The notes: generated from the letters alone by a model not told the origin. Shown: positions 35,185 to 49,391, numbered from the stretch's first letter. The stretch is DNA of 64,000 bases from Glandiceps talaboti (GCF_964340395.1 NC_135555.1:15911246-15975245), one strand, 5' to 3'. Translations and numbers: made by a program.

Positions 35185-35282
35185 TACATGCATGCACGCA
35201 CACACACACGCACGCACGCACGCACGTTCGTCCGTCCGTACGATGCACATACATACATACATACATACATACATACATACAT

Positions 35283-35322
<40 letters not shown>

Positions 35323-35420
35323 ACATACATACATACATACATACATACATACATACATACATACATACATACATACATACATACATACATACATACATAC
35401 ATACATGTATACATGTATAC
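35185..35420. repeat. (CACG)n-(CATA)n-(CA)n compound microsatellite
   Basis: ACGC repeats, then two long CATA arrays separated by a CA run. Tyr/Ile/His frames are artefacts. Confidence 0.97.
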
Positions 35421-35925
35421 ATGCAGAGATGGGAAAAGAGAGAAGGGGGCATGAAGAAAAAATATAGCTGTACATATACAAACTATTTCTTTCGTTGTCA
35501 TAGTTGTTAACGACTGAAGACGTGGCGAACTTTGTTTAATTTATGACATCTTCCTTTCTTTATGTCTATTCTATATTTTGAAGATGGCCAAACATCGTCT
35601 GCTTTGTATTACGATCAAAGTAAAATGTATTTGTATCTTAAAAGCTAACATATTTTATTGAAAGCTTTATGTTGCTATTTGCATGGTATCCGATTCCGTT
35701 AAGGTCGTACACTACACTGGTGTGAAACGCCCTGTAATTTTTCATTGCCGCATACCTTTCAGTGCATCGTAACTCTTCCAATACCAGACCTCCATTAACT
35801 TTGATCTTAGGAGCGTGAAAAGGGAGCTGACCGCTCCACTGCATACACACATACCGACAGGCACACTTTCAATCTGGGTGAGAAAAATTCTTTCGTCGCG
35901 ACCATACATTTTCTAGCCTATATCT

Positions 35926-36302
35926 GTTTAGGCGACGTTCTGGTGAAAGCAACGTCTCCACTCGCTATTTTCCCAAGAACTAAGAGTGTGGGTATGGTTT
36001 TTCTCATCTTGCTGATTACCAAGTTTCAGCCCACTCAACATCGCTGTATTTACATCATAAAGTAGTGCCCAACTATGGACAGGTCTGGACCCGAGCATAC
36101 AGGGACACTTAGACCAATATCCACTATATCTGCCGTAAAGCGGCGACGCCCACCGTTCTATTTTTGAGGGGGACAAGTGCCAGACTTCACGTGTATATGT
36201 ATGGATCCTTGGATCATTGATGATCACGGGGTCACAAGGGCATGAGAGTGGGAATTTCAACTGATGGAGATATTGACCTTTAACCTGTGTAAAGATGTGC
36301 AA
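35926..36302 (-). other. Open frame of unknown nature, possibly repeat-derived
   Basis: A 124-codon frame on minus starts MHIFTQVKGQYLHQLKFPLS and is of normal complexity, with motifs such as PCDPVIINDPRIHTYTREVW. There is no recognisable domain, promoter or splice partner, and it ends by chance-like stop. It could be a decayed mobile-element fragment or non-coding. I do not claim a gene. Confidence 0.15.
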
Positions 36303-36651
36303 TTAATCCGATTAGCGTGTGATTAGTTTAGACATACGACTTTCGAAGAAATACTTACAAAGTGGGAGTTAATTATTGGAATGGGCAAATTGGACAAACG
36401 ATTCAGAAAGTAGAGACCTTTCTTTTTTACTTAGACAGGTTTCATCTGTTACATGTATCCGAAGGATTAGCAGATGCACAATAGAGAAACGTTTATCCGG
36501 AGTAAAAGTGGAGAGGATATAGACATTCATTTTACATCAATTACGGATTTTAAATATACCCGGATGTGTTTCAATTCCGGGAAGACACTCAAAGTTGACA
36601 GTCTATTCATAAACCTATTATCAAAACTAAAGCTTTCACGTTGCCAACAGA

Positions 36652-36652
36652 A

Positions 36653-36725
<73 letters not shown>

Positions 36726-36735
36726 CACACACACG
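36652..36735. repeat. (CA)n microsatellite
   Basis: About 80 bp of nearly uninterrupted CA. Confidence 0.97.
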
Positions 36736-36839
36736 GAGTTATTTCAGAAATTGGGTATCAGCCATTCGGAGCAAAGTGCAAGTTTGCACTCACATCATGA
36801 AGTACATTCAAGGTGAAAGGTAAATCCGTCAAATGAGAT

Positions 36840-39800
36840 AAAAGAAATAAAAATAAGCAAATGGTGTAATTTTTATTTAAGGACATCCATCAATTTTGAT
36901 TAACTTGCTGTTAATTTTACAGGGAAAATGATTGTTTAAAATGAAAAAAGAAACTAATTTTAGTATCAGGCTTTGTAGGGTATTGCAATGGCGATATTCA
37001 GGATGTTCATTATGTATTCAATGGCCATTAGAATCGGTGTGTACGATTAGCAAATCACAGAGAACGATTGCCTTAACCGAGCACTATATATGGCTCTACC
37101 TAATTCAGTGTAAATTTTCTTGCCAATCTACAAGGGCAATGGGTACTTAAGATTGGCGAAGATTGCAATAGTTGGGTGGTTTCACCACTTTGAGACGCTA
37201 ATTTGAAGCCTCGACACCTCAACATATCATTCCGACTATGTGTACTTGTGCTAGACGCTAAATCATTTGATTTATAGCGACAAATTTATTTCCAAGTGAA
37301 TCTGTACGACTCCATTAATCTGTGTTGTGGATTTAGCCATTTTTCTTTGTTTGAATTCCACAGAGTCAATAACGAGGTAAAATTTGAGATATAATTTTTA
37401 CTTTTAGGGTCCTTTGGTCTTTTTTTAATATTGCAATTGTGACCGGATGACGAGAAGCCGCATTACATATATCACACACGACAAAGCGGGAGGCACAGTA
37501 GTCACTAATCAAGAACTCGAACGTGTACTATAATATTGTTTGTTTGTTTGTAAATACTTTTATTAGACGAATTGCAATCTACCAAATGAACGAACTCTGG
37601 CCTTCTCTATGATATTCGCCATCGACAGTGGTGCGCCAAATCGCTGATAACCGGTCTCATTTTGTCCAAAATTCCCACTTTACCTTACATTGGCTGTAAT
37701 CGGCCCACCATGGGTTCCCAAATCGACTTCGGTGTAAATCTTTATTTTGAAACTCGTTTGCTACGACAAATTTACGACTATGCTTGAGGAAACGATGAGA
37801 AAAGGGATTTAGGAAAATATAATTCATGTCACAAGTACGCTAAAAGAGTATCACAAAATGAAAGTGGACGAGGGTTTACCGTAGTTGGAATTATGACGTC
37901 ATGTATTGCCAAGGTAACCGGGTGTCATCGCTCGTGTCGTGGCGACTTCGGACAATTACACACGTTAGATACAAGTCGTAAACTCTATGACTAACTCTAA
38001 CACTGTCTTATATCAAAACCGCAGCACGAGAGTACTCCTGGCCTGCAACATAGCAAAAAAACAGTATTTGATATTTGATATTTCAGAAGTGACAGTTTTA
38101 AAAAAAATGTTTATGGAGGACTTTTGAGATGAACGGATGGTGTGTATTAAAATGTGGTAATGACTGAAAGCGGTTCTATGTCTTGTAAACTTGACCGGTC
38201 GTACCGTAACCTAGCTAGCTAAATACTAGTCAACGGAAAGTCAGAGATGATGAAGACGAAATTCAATATATTTTATTGTCTGTTTCCTAGTTCAAGTACA
38301 TTTTCAAATTTCATTTTTGAATTTGTGGCATTTTCGTTTTTTTGGTTTCTATGGACACATAATGCAAACTTTTAATTACTATAATATGAATTATCGAAAT
38401 TGAATTTGTCGCATTTTTTTCGGGTCGTATGTTTTTTTCAACACATTTAAATTACACAGACTAAAGAGTAGATTAGAACATAACTTCTCTCTCAGTACTT
38501 TCACTAGATTAATAACGTCTTTAACTATTTCATCGAAACAATTCCCAGATGGCCAGAAAAAATGACAATTTTTCGTCAATAATTATTAGTAAGATTTAAC
38601 CGGACACAAAGTAATATTTCAATGTGTCTCGTAATATCAAGGTACAGGATTAAGATATAAAAGTATACATGTATGAACTAATTACTTTGGAAAAAACAAC
38701 AAAAAATTATGATCTTTTCCTCTCCTTTTTCTTTTTCTTCTTTAATATGTGATTAAGTCGACACATTGTCGAGGACTGAATATGGAGTTCGTAGTCAATG
38801 AACTTTACTGATTCTGTCCTCTCAAGTGTCGCACGTTTTTTTCATCAAAATTACCTTTTTATTTATTTTTTATTCCCACAAATGAAAGGCATGTCTCGGC
38901 TTTTACTTTAGAATGCAGACAAGCAAGTCTAACTCAAAGATAGATGTGTCAACACTTTAGTTTTATGTTACGAATAAAACACGCGGGAAAAATAGTCACT
39001 TTTGTGTCGTCTGCGCGATTGTATACCATTGATGTTTCACATTTATCCCGTTACCCGGTAAGAATTACTAAAGAAAACATGCAAGTCATTAAAAGTGCGA
39101 AAGGATGGACTGAGAAGTAACAGCGAAGACCGTTGAAAGGTTCAACTTGAAAATATTCGGTTATAATTTTTTAGTTGGTTGTAAAATGTGAATGTTTTGT
39201 ATTGAGCGATACCAATGTGTAGGAGAGATGTAGAAAACGCGGGATTGGTGCCATGTCTAAAATGCCGAGACGTAATGGTCTAAACTATAAATGCTTAAAA
39301 GAGGCTTCTGGTAACTGTCATTTCGTACGGCTTAACTTCGGCGCCAAACCGTGCGTAAATTTACTGTCCTGGACACTCGATTGATAGTGTCAATCCCCCA
39401 GAGAATTCTCTAATGCATACGGTGCCGGTACCGTCCTCTGTTCTTGCCTTCATCAGATCTATTAAACATCAAATAGCTATTCCTTGTCTAGTTCCCCAAC
39501 TTTAAATTGCCTTCTGAAGTTTCCGGCTTTCCACAACTTCTTCGTGGATGTGGTGGTTGTGAAAAAAGACACTTTCCCATATTATATACAGGAGACCATC
39601 GTTGCGTTATCAGATAATATTACAGTATATGAAACAATGAACAGCACACCAGCGTTTTTAAACTAAGACAGTTATGGGTCTATATGACACATTTCAATAT
39701 TTTAAAATATCTTCATATTTTAAAAATGACGACTGCGGACTCCATGGTGATGATAAAAAACCATCAAAATCACTAAAAACTGGATATTTAAAGTTACAAT

Positions 39801-42480
39801 ATCGTCTTTTCACAAATTTTCATTTTTTTCCCCTGAAATATTTTTTTTCATGAAATTTTCGAATTCTGTCTTTCTTGAGCGTGTCGCGGTGGTATAACCA
39901 GCTGACGTACCCATAATACAGAGATGATAAAATGAAAAGTGTTGAAATAGCAACGACATGTGTATTTATATTACAGCCTAGTACAGCCTAGTAGCCCTCT
40001 CGTAATGTTTAAAATGCTACCATTCCAAAAGTTATGAAATGAAAACGAACAATAAAGTGGCAATGGGAAATGAGGGTTAAAAGGCGACAATAAAGTTTTC
40101 TTTTAATATCTTTTCCCTTTCCCGTTCTGGTTTATCTCTGTCACCACTGGGGAAGAACAAATATAGATATCCAGGAAGCACAGGAGAGACACAAGACTGG
40201 GATAGAAGACAAACCTAGAAAGATCCTGTATTCGGAAGCATCTATTTTTTCATCAATATGTTTGTGGTTTCCGGATTAACGTAAATACGAGACGGCCATC
40301 TCGTCAGAGTCATAGCGAAACATAGCCGTAGGCAGGTTGAAAAATCTTCATGTATTAGTCGTATGGTTGTATGATTACTGCGGAAATCATATCTCGATCC
40401 ACTATGTTATTAACCCCGTCAAATTAAAAGCTCTCTTTCTAAGATTTCGAGTAAAAGTTCGCCATTTACCCCCTTCGTTTTGATGAATTACTAATTCGTG
40501 ACTATAAAGTTGTGTTAAAAACGGGTTTGAGAATGGACAGATCTGTCTGTTATAGGGACAGTGCTCTTTTTCATTGAGACGTCTGGTGTTGGTAGAGTGG
40601 GCTATACGGAAACCATATTCGCCAAAAAAATAACACGCTATGGTGTGATTCATGGATTCCGTTAGGAGACAACGGGAATGGCAACCAAAACCAGACTTGT
40701 GGTGGTCAGCAGTTTATATATGAGTAGAGAGGTTAAGGTTAAATAAACTGTTAGTTTTGAAAGAGTACTTAAATCGTCATTAAAACCCGATACCGAATCA
40801 TTCCCTATGTCTCTACTGTTAAGTTTACGATTGAATGAGTTATAGACTGCTATGTGAAGAACTTCTCGGGTTATCTGAGCTCGGGACAGACTGGTTCCAT
40901 ATTGGCTCTCTAAAATAAACACTTTAGCTGTGAAGCTTGTCAACAGCTTGCCGTGTTTAATCCGATGAAAGGAAAAACGCGCAAACAAACAAATCCGTTC
41001 TCATGCTCTGTGGTGTAATGTTGTTTATCGATTTGTTAGTTTGTTGATACAAGGCTAGTCGTGTTCGTTATTTTTCTCAGCTCCTTGAAAACGCCACAGT
41101 GACGTTCGTAATCCGATAATTATACCAGACATTTTTTTTCGGCCGACTTGGGAAAAGATATTTTGAACATGTCTGTGAATTGTGGAATTTCACACCGTCT
41201 CTGGTATCGATGCACTCACGGAGACAAACTATGGCAATCTGGGCGAAAATAGACTTTGGTTTCATAAAAAGGCTATGAAAAGTCATAAATTTATGTCTAA
41301 AATATTTCAGCGGGAAAGTTATGTGACGAGGTGTAATTTATACACGACAAATTCTCGTCGTGTGACACTAAAAGACGTGTAGCGCCGAAGGAAATGACAA
41401 AAACGTATGTTCGACAATATAAATGACATTCCGCGACGATTTCGTTTCAAATATTACCAGTAAATGACGGCAAACGTCGAATATAAGTCTAATAATTTGC
41501 TATCATTAAAAAGTCATAAACTGGCTACCATTTCGCAATAATGAGACGATCGAGGAGCATAACTTTCGAATTTCATCGTGAGAATCTGTTCTCTGTAGGA
41601 ATGTCACAGCCGACAAACAAACAAATAAAGAAACTCTGCCGAGAGTCATGGTTGGTGGACTAAACTTGCCCCCAAGTCTCCTTTAAGTAATTTGGGGGCT
41701 AATGAAGAAATTCTGAACCGATGCACGGAGTATGCATGTAATATATACAATGCCGGATCAAGCTACAGTTTTCATTCATACGACATATTGGTCTGCATTC
41801 AGACATTAATAATACCCATATTATATTTCCCTTCCTGGCGCATAAAGGCATTTCTTTTATTAGCAGGCGACTCTCGGTTTGCATCGACGACTTTTTTAAT
41901 TACCGCGTAAAATTCATGTGACTAGTCGATATAATACCAGAATCTAAAAAAAAAAACGCGAACATAAAAGTTATAATTATGTATGTTTTGAAATCTTTAA
42001 TACGAATCGGCAGGCTCCTGTGCCGCTGCTATAGGGTTTCAGAAGTGCGGGAGCATCTAATATGATGCCAGTAGTCTCCGTTTCTCATCTACCAGTGTCC
42101 TTATATCAGCGCATCTCTCTTTGAAAAAACCTCATTTTTTGATTAGTTATACCTGATCAGCTCCCGGCTTGGTAGTAAACGAATGTCTCGCTTGAATATA
42201 TCTGAAAAGAATATAGATAATATGATTAATGGGACACCACAGTAATTGATAATTTTGTATGAATGTTTTTTTTTTTACTCTGAAATGGAAAATAGAGACT
42301 ACTTCGATTTGGTGTGTATTATTTCGGGTTGTTTGTTTTTATAATGCACAAAAAAAGCTGAGTAATCAAAAAATATTAAATGTTCCGCCATGAATCTGTT
42401 TGCGAATAGTATGTACAAAGGTGAAGGTCAATTTGCGTTCTCGCTTACTAGAAGCTTAACATTCCATGCTGTTCCTTTAT
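36840..42480. other. Long stretch without recognisable genes
   Basis: A+T-rich intergenic or intronic DNA. No coding exon with matching splice sites and no large repeat was recognised. Short frames here lack known motifs. Confidence 0.5.
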
Positions 42481-42520
42481 TAGTAAGAAAACAAGAAATC
42501 GCGTGAGATACAAAAGTTCA

Positions 42521-42575
42521 ATGGCTTCTCCTGGCGGGAAAGACCAGGAGTTCTTCAACCCGGATGAAGTGTTTG
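42521..42575 (+). CDS. Candidate first coding exon, plus strand
   Basis: An ATG followed by 18 codons (MASPGGKDQEFFNPDEVF) and one base runs into a good donor (TTTG|GTGAGG). The segment is richer in G+C than its flanks. It could be the first coding exon of a plus-strand gene whose other exons I could not join. A CTCCTGG/CCAGGAG 7-bp stem is present within it. The call rests on composition and one donor. Confidence 0.25.
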
Positions 42576-43689
42576 GTGAGGCTTGACCTGACGGACTTCA
42601 CAACTCATTAAAAAAAAGCCTACATCCTCCATTGTTTGAGTCGTACATGAATTTCAATGGGAATACTTACTCTTGGAATTTTTTTTTTTTAAAAACCTAC
42701 TACTGACTCCCCTGGGATGCATTCAGATCTTTGACTATCAACTCATTTTTGCGTAGCGAGAAAAGAAAAATGAGATTTCGTTGTATGACAGGTAGATAGG
42801 CAGATAGTTATGTTGATTGATATGCAGATACTGGTAGATAAATAGTAATGATTTAGTTGGAATTTTACAAGATCTCTTTTTAAGCAAAGAAATGGATTCC
42901 ATTTGAGGCCAGAACGGGTCACAATTTACATTTATTAACAACGTATCATAGTATGACTGTAACATGTCGTTTTCAGCGCTGTGTTCGTTTCAGGGGGCAA
43001 TGTACTACTAAAGGTGTAATAAATCATGCTAGACATACGATGCTGCGGTTGTTGATGTTTTGTTCAGGGCTGACATAAAAAGGCGAAGTACTTCGTCACG
43101 TAGAAGGCAAACCACGACAGAAAATGACATCTGTCATCCGTACTTATTTTTCCCCCAAGGTGAAAATTTACGTTTAGTTGAGGCATAAAAACAATCGTTT
43201 GCATTTTAATTAGTCCAGTGACGTCACTGTAAAGGCTGTTAAACGAATGCCGATATTGATTGGTATTGATAACTTATGTTATTAACTAGACTGGCCTTCG
43301 GAGAATGGGGCATTAAATGAAATGTCATTGTCTTCGCTGCTACCATTGTTTTCATATAAGAACTTCAAACTAAAAAGAATTGTCATTTTGACTACAAATG
43401 AACTTAGTTGTATTGCAAATGGAAATGTTAAATTATTTTATTTACAAACAAGGTTCATTTTTAAAAATAAATAAATAAATTAATATTGCCTTTTACAGAT
43501 TGTATTCAGATAAAAAAAGTGTCTTGGAATTCTAAGTTTGTTAAAACATTTCTATCATGCTATTCTCGGTACCAAAAAAATTACAAGGAATAGTAGTTCT
43601 GGTAAAGCAAGTATACGTATCATAGTATCAAAATTTTAGTCCAAAATTTCAGTCTGTCGAGGTCCTATTTATTAATCAATAGATATCAA

Positions 43690-45330
43690 ATTAACGCAGT
43701 ACTTTGACCACTATTTCACGTGACGGGTGGTGAGTGTCGTACTAAGTGTCGCAAATTTTCCCATCATTAAAATTAAGGTATCCAACTGACAATGAACTTC
43801 GGTTTGAGTATCAAGTGAATAATCTGTCGTATATTATGGCTTTATGACAACTTTCCCACCAAATTCTGGTGATTGACGGTATTATTTTGACCACAGACCG
43901 TACACGAAAGTAGAGTCTATGCTTTGACAATGAACTTTGGGTTATATTTCAAGTCAAAGAAAACCTCGTAAAGCAACCGATTTCCCATCATTATATACTT
44001 TTTTATATTCACTTTATTGCCAAAAGAGAAAAGAAAATGAAACCATGACAATTAAATATTTAAAGGCATTGGCAATTTTGGAGGCCATAAAAATAGCTTT
44101 TCGATTGATAGTATCAAATTGACACTGGACTTCGGGTTGTACTTCAAGATAAATGTCTTGTAATATCAATTAGTTTCAAATTCGTCCATCAATAACTTTT
44201 AATATCGGACAAAAATGACTTTACATTGGCTGTACAAATATAAAAAAGTACATTGTAAGTGAAAGTACAGAGATAAAGTATAGTATATCTATCATACTGT
44301 CAAAACTTTCCCATCGATACATTCTCGATATCAAAATCGACACTGAACTTCGGATAAAATTTCAATAATTGATTTATCTCTGACACTTGACTGGTCATCT
44401 TCCCATAGGTTTCTTGTAATTCTAGACTTCGGAAAATCACTTTGGATACTATTCCCAAAAAATGCCCCGGAAGTTGCAGAAAAAAATATTTTATCGCCAC
44501 CTTCCTTCTGACTAGTCTTAGACATAAAATTTCATACACACTAAATAACAGAATCAGTCGTATTTTTTTTGCGTTTGTTACAAATTTTCTCATCAGTTGA
44601 TTTTGCTCAGCAAAGTGAAATTTACATGGTTACTATGACAATGTTTGTTGCAAAGCTGCTATATACTAACTGTAAACCATCCTCTAACACGAATACTTAA
44701 CTTCGGTTCTACCCCCTATGCCCCCCCCCCCCTCCCCGAAAAAATGAGACATCGTAAATTACTTTTTTTTTCAAAACTTTCCCATCGGTGAGAACTCACT
44801 CATCAAAAGAGAACAAAATGCGATGCGGACGATGCATATGAAGTACAAGCTTTCGAAAAACTGTATTTGCAAAATTTATGCTACCGGATACTGGTGATTT
44901 CAATGTACACTGAAAAATCGACACTGAACTTCAGGTTGTATTTCACAAAAAAAGACATGTCGTAAAAATGATTTTATTTTCATATACTTTCCCCATCCAT
45001 AAATCTGACTTGTCAAGTCAAAACCGCATCAAACGTTGGACCGTATTTCAAAAAAATTGTCCCAATGGACTCGGTGTCGTCAAAATAGTATTCGTCGTAG
45101 TTTTCCCATCGATACATGCATCTTAGATATCAAATTGACACTGAACTTCGTGTTGCATTTCACGTCAATCATCTGTCGTAAAATAATGACTTTTTTTTTA
45201 CAATAACTTTCCCACCACTCTTTGGTAATTTTAGACTTCAAAAAGACACTGAACGGCGTGTTCTATTTCAAAGAAAGGAAGTATCGTAAAAACTGTTTTG
45301 TGTTTGTTTAGATCTATTTGTCCATAAATA
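43690..45330 (+). repeat. Highly degenerate satellite-like array
   Basis: The phrase ATTGACACTGAACTTCGG followed by GTTGTATTTCAAG recurs in the same orientation near 43793, 43929, 44127, 44343, 44697, 44925, 45142 and 45250. It alternates with AACTTTCCCATCGATACAT and TCTGTCGTAAAATNATGAC. Spacings are near 105-136 bp or about twice or three times that, so a base unit of about 110 bp is likely. Confidence 0.65.
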
Positions 45331-46734
45331 TAATTTGACTTTGATCGACTGTAGATTAAAGACTATCCGTGACGTTAATGTTGGAGTTTGGGATCTTTAT
45401 ATCCAACACCTCTGAACTACTTTTGACTGTGATTTTCGGGGTTGTATATCATGCCATTTACAATGTTCTTGCATATGAATATTACTATCCATATGTGCAA
45501 ACAATTATAATTCTTCGAAGGCCTCGCATTATTCTTTATCATTCTTTATACATGTATGGTATAACACGCCCTGTTGTGAAAAACGCAGCGAAATACCCCC
45601 CCCCCTCCCCGACCACGACCACCACCACCACCTCATCCCACCGCCACTCCAACGACAAGCGGAAAGTTATTACCCAACATGAGTCTATAGAATAACAGAT
45701 AAGAAAGCATTATTTACCTGCACGTTGTGCCAAATTCTTGGGCAAATTTGTGGTTGTGTTTTCAACATGCCCTACGTCAGTTGTGGTATCTGCAACTAGA
45801 CTAAAGACTATGAGATAGATGCGATATGCAGACAAAGGGAATACGATTCCACGGAGTTCGTGAGATTTGGTAATATTATATCGAGTATCAATGACCCGCG
45901 ACACACGCCATTGTAACATAACGGTGCAGAGATTCAAGGTCATTCAACGAACAACGTAGTACAAAACTTTGCAGACCAAGACGCTTTATACCCACAAATT
46001 CAAATGCAAAAGGATCCCATTTCTAAAACTCTCCCACTGTACAGATTCTACAAATGTATTCAAAATGTAGTTGACTATTTCATGAATACGTGCGTATTTT
46101 ATATTCATAATTTCTTTTACGAGGATAACGGTTCAATTCTCGCAGCAGTAATATTGTGATGGTTAAAGACAGCTGTGAAAGGGCTTAAAACTAAAGCCCA
46201 TCTATTATCAACATATGAAGTAAACGGCCAAGTGTTTTTTTTTTTTTTACAGTAAGTCTTAAATGTAATTAAACATCAAAGTATATATTGTTAACATTCT
46301 TAGTTCCATTTTGTAGTCCTTCGTCTTTGCCAGAGCAGACTTTTTCTGAAGAATCGATGCTGTAATGTTTTACTTTGATATTGTGTGTGACGTCAACATG
46401 CGATGACGTTATTGGCCCAGTGTTTGGTAAGCGAGGCTGTGTCTTTCAGGAGGGTTACTGCACTATAGCCTTTTTTTAGATTGGTTAATTGTGAACCAGC
46501 GCTCCAATAAACGCCAGTCAATTTATCATGATTGTAGGAACAGTGACAGAGATAATTTCTACATTTTTTTTCTCTTTGTTGTTCTTATGATTTGTACGGA
46601 AAGATAGGCTACTACCCGATGAATTATGCTCGCATACTAGTGACCGGCACAACTACAGTGAATTTCACAATATCATGCAGCATTTCTGTGTGATACACCC
46701 ACGTGAAAAGCAATAAAAAACTGGACATGCTACG
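45331..46734. other. Intergenic, no gene seen
   Basis: Contains a C-run with CCA/ACC low complexity near 45596-45650 and otherwise nothing recognisable. Confidence 0.4.
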
Positions 46735-47030
46735 CTTTAAGATAGCAAGATTGAATAAGTACAGTTTCTTGCTACATTTTGTCTAAGTGAAATGAACTAC
46801 ACATGCCACCATACAGACATCAAATGAACACCGCAAAGGACATTTTACGCGCCATTCACATGAGGTGTTTGATACTAAGAAAAACATTGGCGCCCAAATG
46901 TCTGCATGGAGTTTATTTCAGTAAGACTACATGTAGCAAAACATGCTATCTTGCTATTGAAGTGTGGTGTATTAAGTTGGTTTCTGCGTGGTTGTATCAA
47001 ACAGAAAAAACTGAATGGTATTTTGAAATT
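46735..47030. repeat. Long inverted-repeat (foldback) element, copy 2
   Basis: AAGATAGCAAGATTGAATAA and GTTTCTTGCTACAT on the left face CATGCTATCTTGCTATTG and TTGGTTTCTGCGTGGTTGTA on the right. The middle shares TGTCTGCATGG and TTCAGTAAGA with the copy near 14.9 kb, in the same orientation. Confidence 0.5.
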
Positions 47031-47469
47031 GACTGTACAAAACCTCGTCAGAGATCATAGCATGTGCCTCACAGATGTTGGTCTATTTCGTCTTTTTAGT
47101 CCGTATTTGAAGGTCATTGGCCCAGGACAGAAAAGCTATTACAAGAAAACAGTATGCTACACAAGGCACTGAAACTGATAAAGTTACATAGCATTATTCA
47201 CTTCTTTACGTAATTTCATGGCATGAAATTGAAATAGTGTAAGGCGTTGACGGGTGTCTACATCGTGAGAATAAGGTAAATCAACACATTTTGTACAGAT
47301 GGGGGGGGGGGAGATAAAGTAAAATCTAGAACGATATTTTGATCTAATAGTTTGGAAATAGGAACAAACTAATAAAAAAATGACGTTCATCTTCGACTCC
47401 TTTTGAATCACACAATAAGGCAAAGTAAAATTAAATTAAAAAATGTTTGTTTTCGATAACATGGCTAAA

Positions 47470-47790
47470 TAGGGTAGGTAGGTCGGAATTTTATTTTATT
47501 TTACTTTAAATTTTTAAAAATTACTTCGACCCCAAGATAAGATACTTGTCGGTCACACTTCCGTGAGCGTTTGATGAGGTGGAAAAGAAGTAAATGAAGA
47601 CAATTATGCAGACTGTACTGTTATAGTAAGTCTAAAAATACCTGGTTTCACTCTGAAACTTGACCACAGAAATAGAGGTAAATGTTTACCATTTTACCTT
47701 TTTGCATAATTTAGGGTCGTGGACTTAAACTAGGGTTAGTCAGGTTATTGGAAACACACTATTTTTTATATGGCCTAAAGACATTCTCTG
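47470..47790 (+). repeat. Dispersed GGGTCGG family, copy
   Basis: The copy shares ordered blocks with 54930-55325: AGGTCGG/ATTTTATTTTATT, TTCGACCCCAAGAT, CTTGTCGGTCACACTTCC, AGTAAATGAAGACAATTA, TTTAGGGTCGTGGACTTAAA and CTAGGGTTAGTCAGGTTATT. Confidence 0.6.
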
Positions 47791-48369
47791 GTTTCTTTCG
47801 ATGCCGTACTTCTTGTCTGTCTCAGCTATGCGTAGGCAGTGTGATTAACAACTATGAACAACGCCTTACTGATGTTTTTTTTTAAGGGAAATATATATAA
47901 GAACAGAATCTGTGTACGTTCTGTGTTAACTCGGACAAGGTGGTTGTCTGGGGACTCGATGGCAGACAATACAATACATGCATTAGTTATACCAATGGCA
48001 AGTAAAGACATACATGCAATGACTATATGCCTCTCTGAGTTTGTGGTATCACATCATTTTGCTTTTCTTTTCTGAATTAAATAACCCAGGAGCACCTTAA
48101 ACTTGAATGTGAGCCTTAGAACGAGTATATGTCAAAAATGGCAGCCCAAGGTGTGTGTGTGGGGGGGGGGGGAGAAGCGAGGGATGGGATGAGGTGAATG
48201 GTCGCCGAAGTGTCAACTTTTACCAACATACACCGGCTTCGACATGCTTAACATATCGTTTGGATAGAGGAGGAAAGCAATGCTGAACAACCTAATCTAT
48301 ACATGTAGGTTGGTGTGACCTTAAAACAGGCGATGTTTAAAAAAAAATCGTCATTTAATAACCTGACAC

Positions 48370-48780
48370 TATCTCTGCATAGTTTGTGACTGAAAACAAG
48401 CGATACGTCCCGTAAAACTAGCAATTTTAGTGTCTGTACTCATCGCGTGATTGAATAAACACAGTCTATGCCGGCATGCATAGTTTGTGATCATAAAAAG
48501 GCGATGCACCCCCGTAAAACAGCCAAAGAACATGGTTTTAGTTAGCAGTACGTGTTGCACAAGTGAACTAACACTGTTTGTGCATGTGTAGCTTGTGACA
48601 ATAAACAAGTGATTTACCCCCTCCTCCCGTAAAACAACCAAAGAACATGGGTTTTAGTTACATGTAGCTGTACGTTATTCACAAGTAAACTATACATCGT
48701 TAATATGCATGCATGGTTTATTAACGTAAACAAGTGATGTGCAAAGCCAGCCAAAGCAACAAGTAAACCAACACACTAAT
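48370..48780 (+). repeat. ~100-120-bp tandem array, about 3.5 units
   Basis: Units start near 48377, 48477, 48582 and 48704 and share GCATAGTTTGTGA, ATAAACAAGTGAT, CCCGTAAAACANCCAAAGAA, CATGGTTTTAGTTA and CACAAGTGAACTAACAC. Confidence 0.75.
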
Positions 48781-49059
48781 GGTGAGATATCTAGATGTCC
48801 CTTCATATATAGTGATTTAACATTTGGTGGATCTTTGACGGAATAGTGTATTATTTCGCTGTACCTTTAGAAAATGACTCCGTATTCCTCACCACTAGTA
48901 CAACACCACCATATCTACCCAATTAACCAATATTAAAGCCTTCAGCATCAAAAGTATTACCATCATCACCGTTGCCTTTATCATGAATAACTGCAGTGTC
49001 ATCATTAGTCACCATCACTCCTACCACCAACAGCCCCCCCCCCATCACCACCAAAAAAC

Positions 49060-49093
49060 CAAACCAAAACAATAATAACAATGATAACAACAA

Positions 49094-49124
<31 letters not shown>

Positions 49125-49199
49125 AGTATCGGCGTTATCATTGTTATCATCACCACCACCAGTACCACTCATGATGACCAATATATATAATGATAACAA

Positions 49200-49244
<45 letters not shown>

Positions 49245-49322
49245 TATCATTATCATTATCATCATCATCATCATCATCATCATCACCACCACCAACGCCC
49301 CCCACCACCACCACCACCATCG

Positions 49323-49391
<69 letters not shown>

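Noticed and set aside
34772-35501. Long frames up to 226 codons across the microsatellite cluster
   Set aside because: Composed of Ser-Leu, Tyr-Met-Cys-Val and Arg-Glu repeats from GA and CATA arrays.
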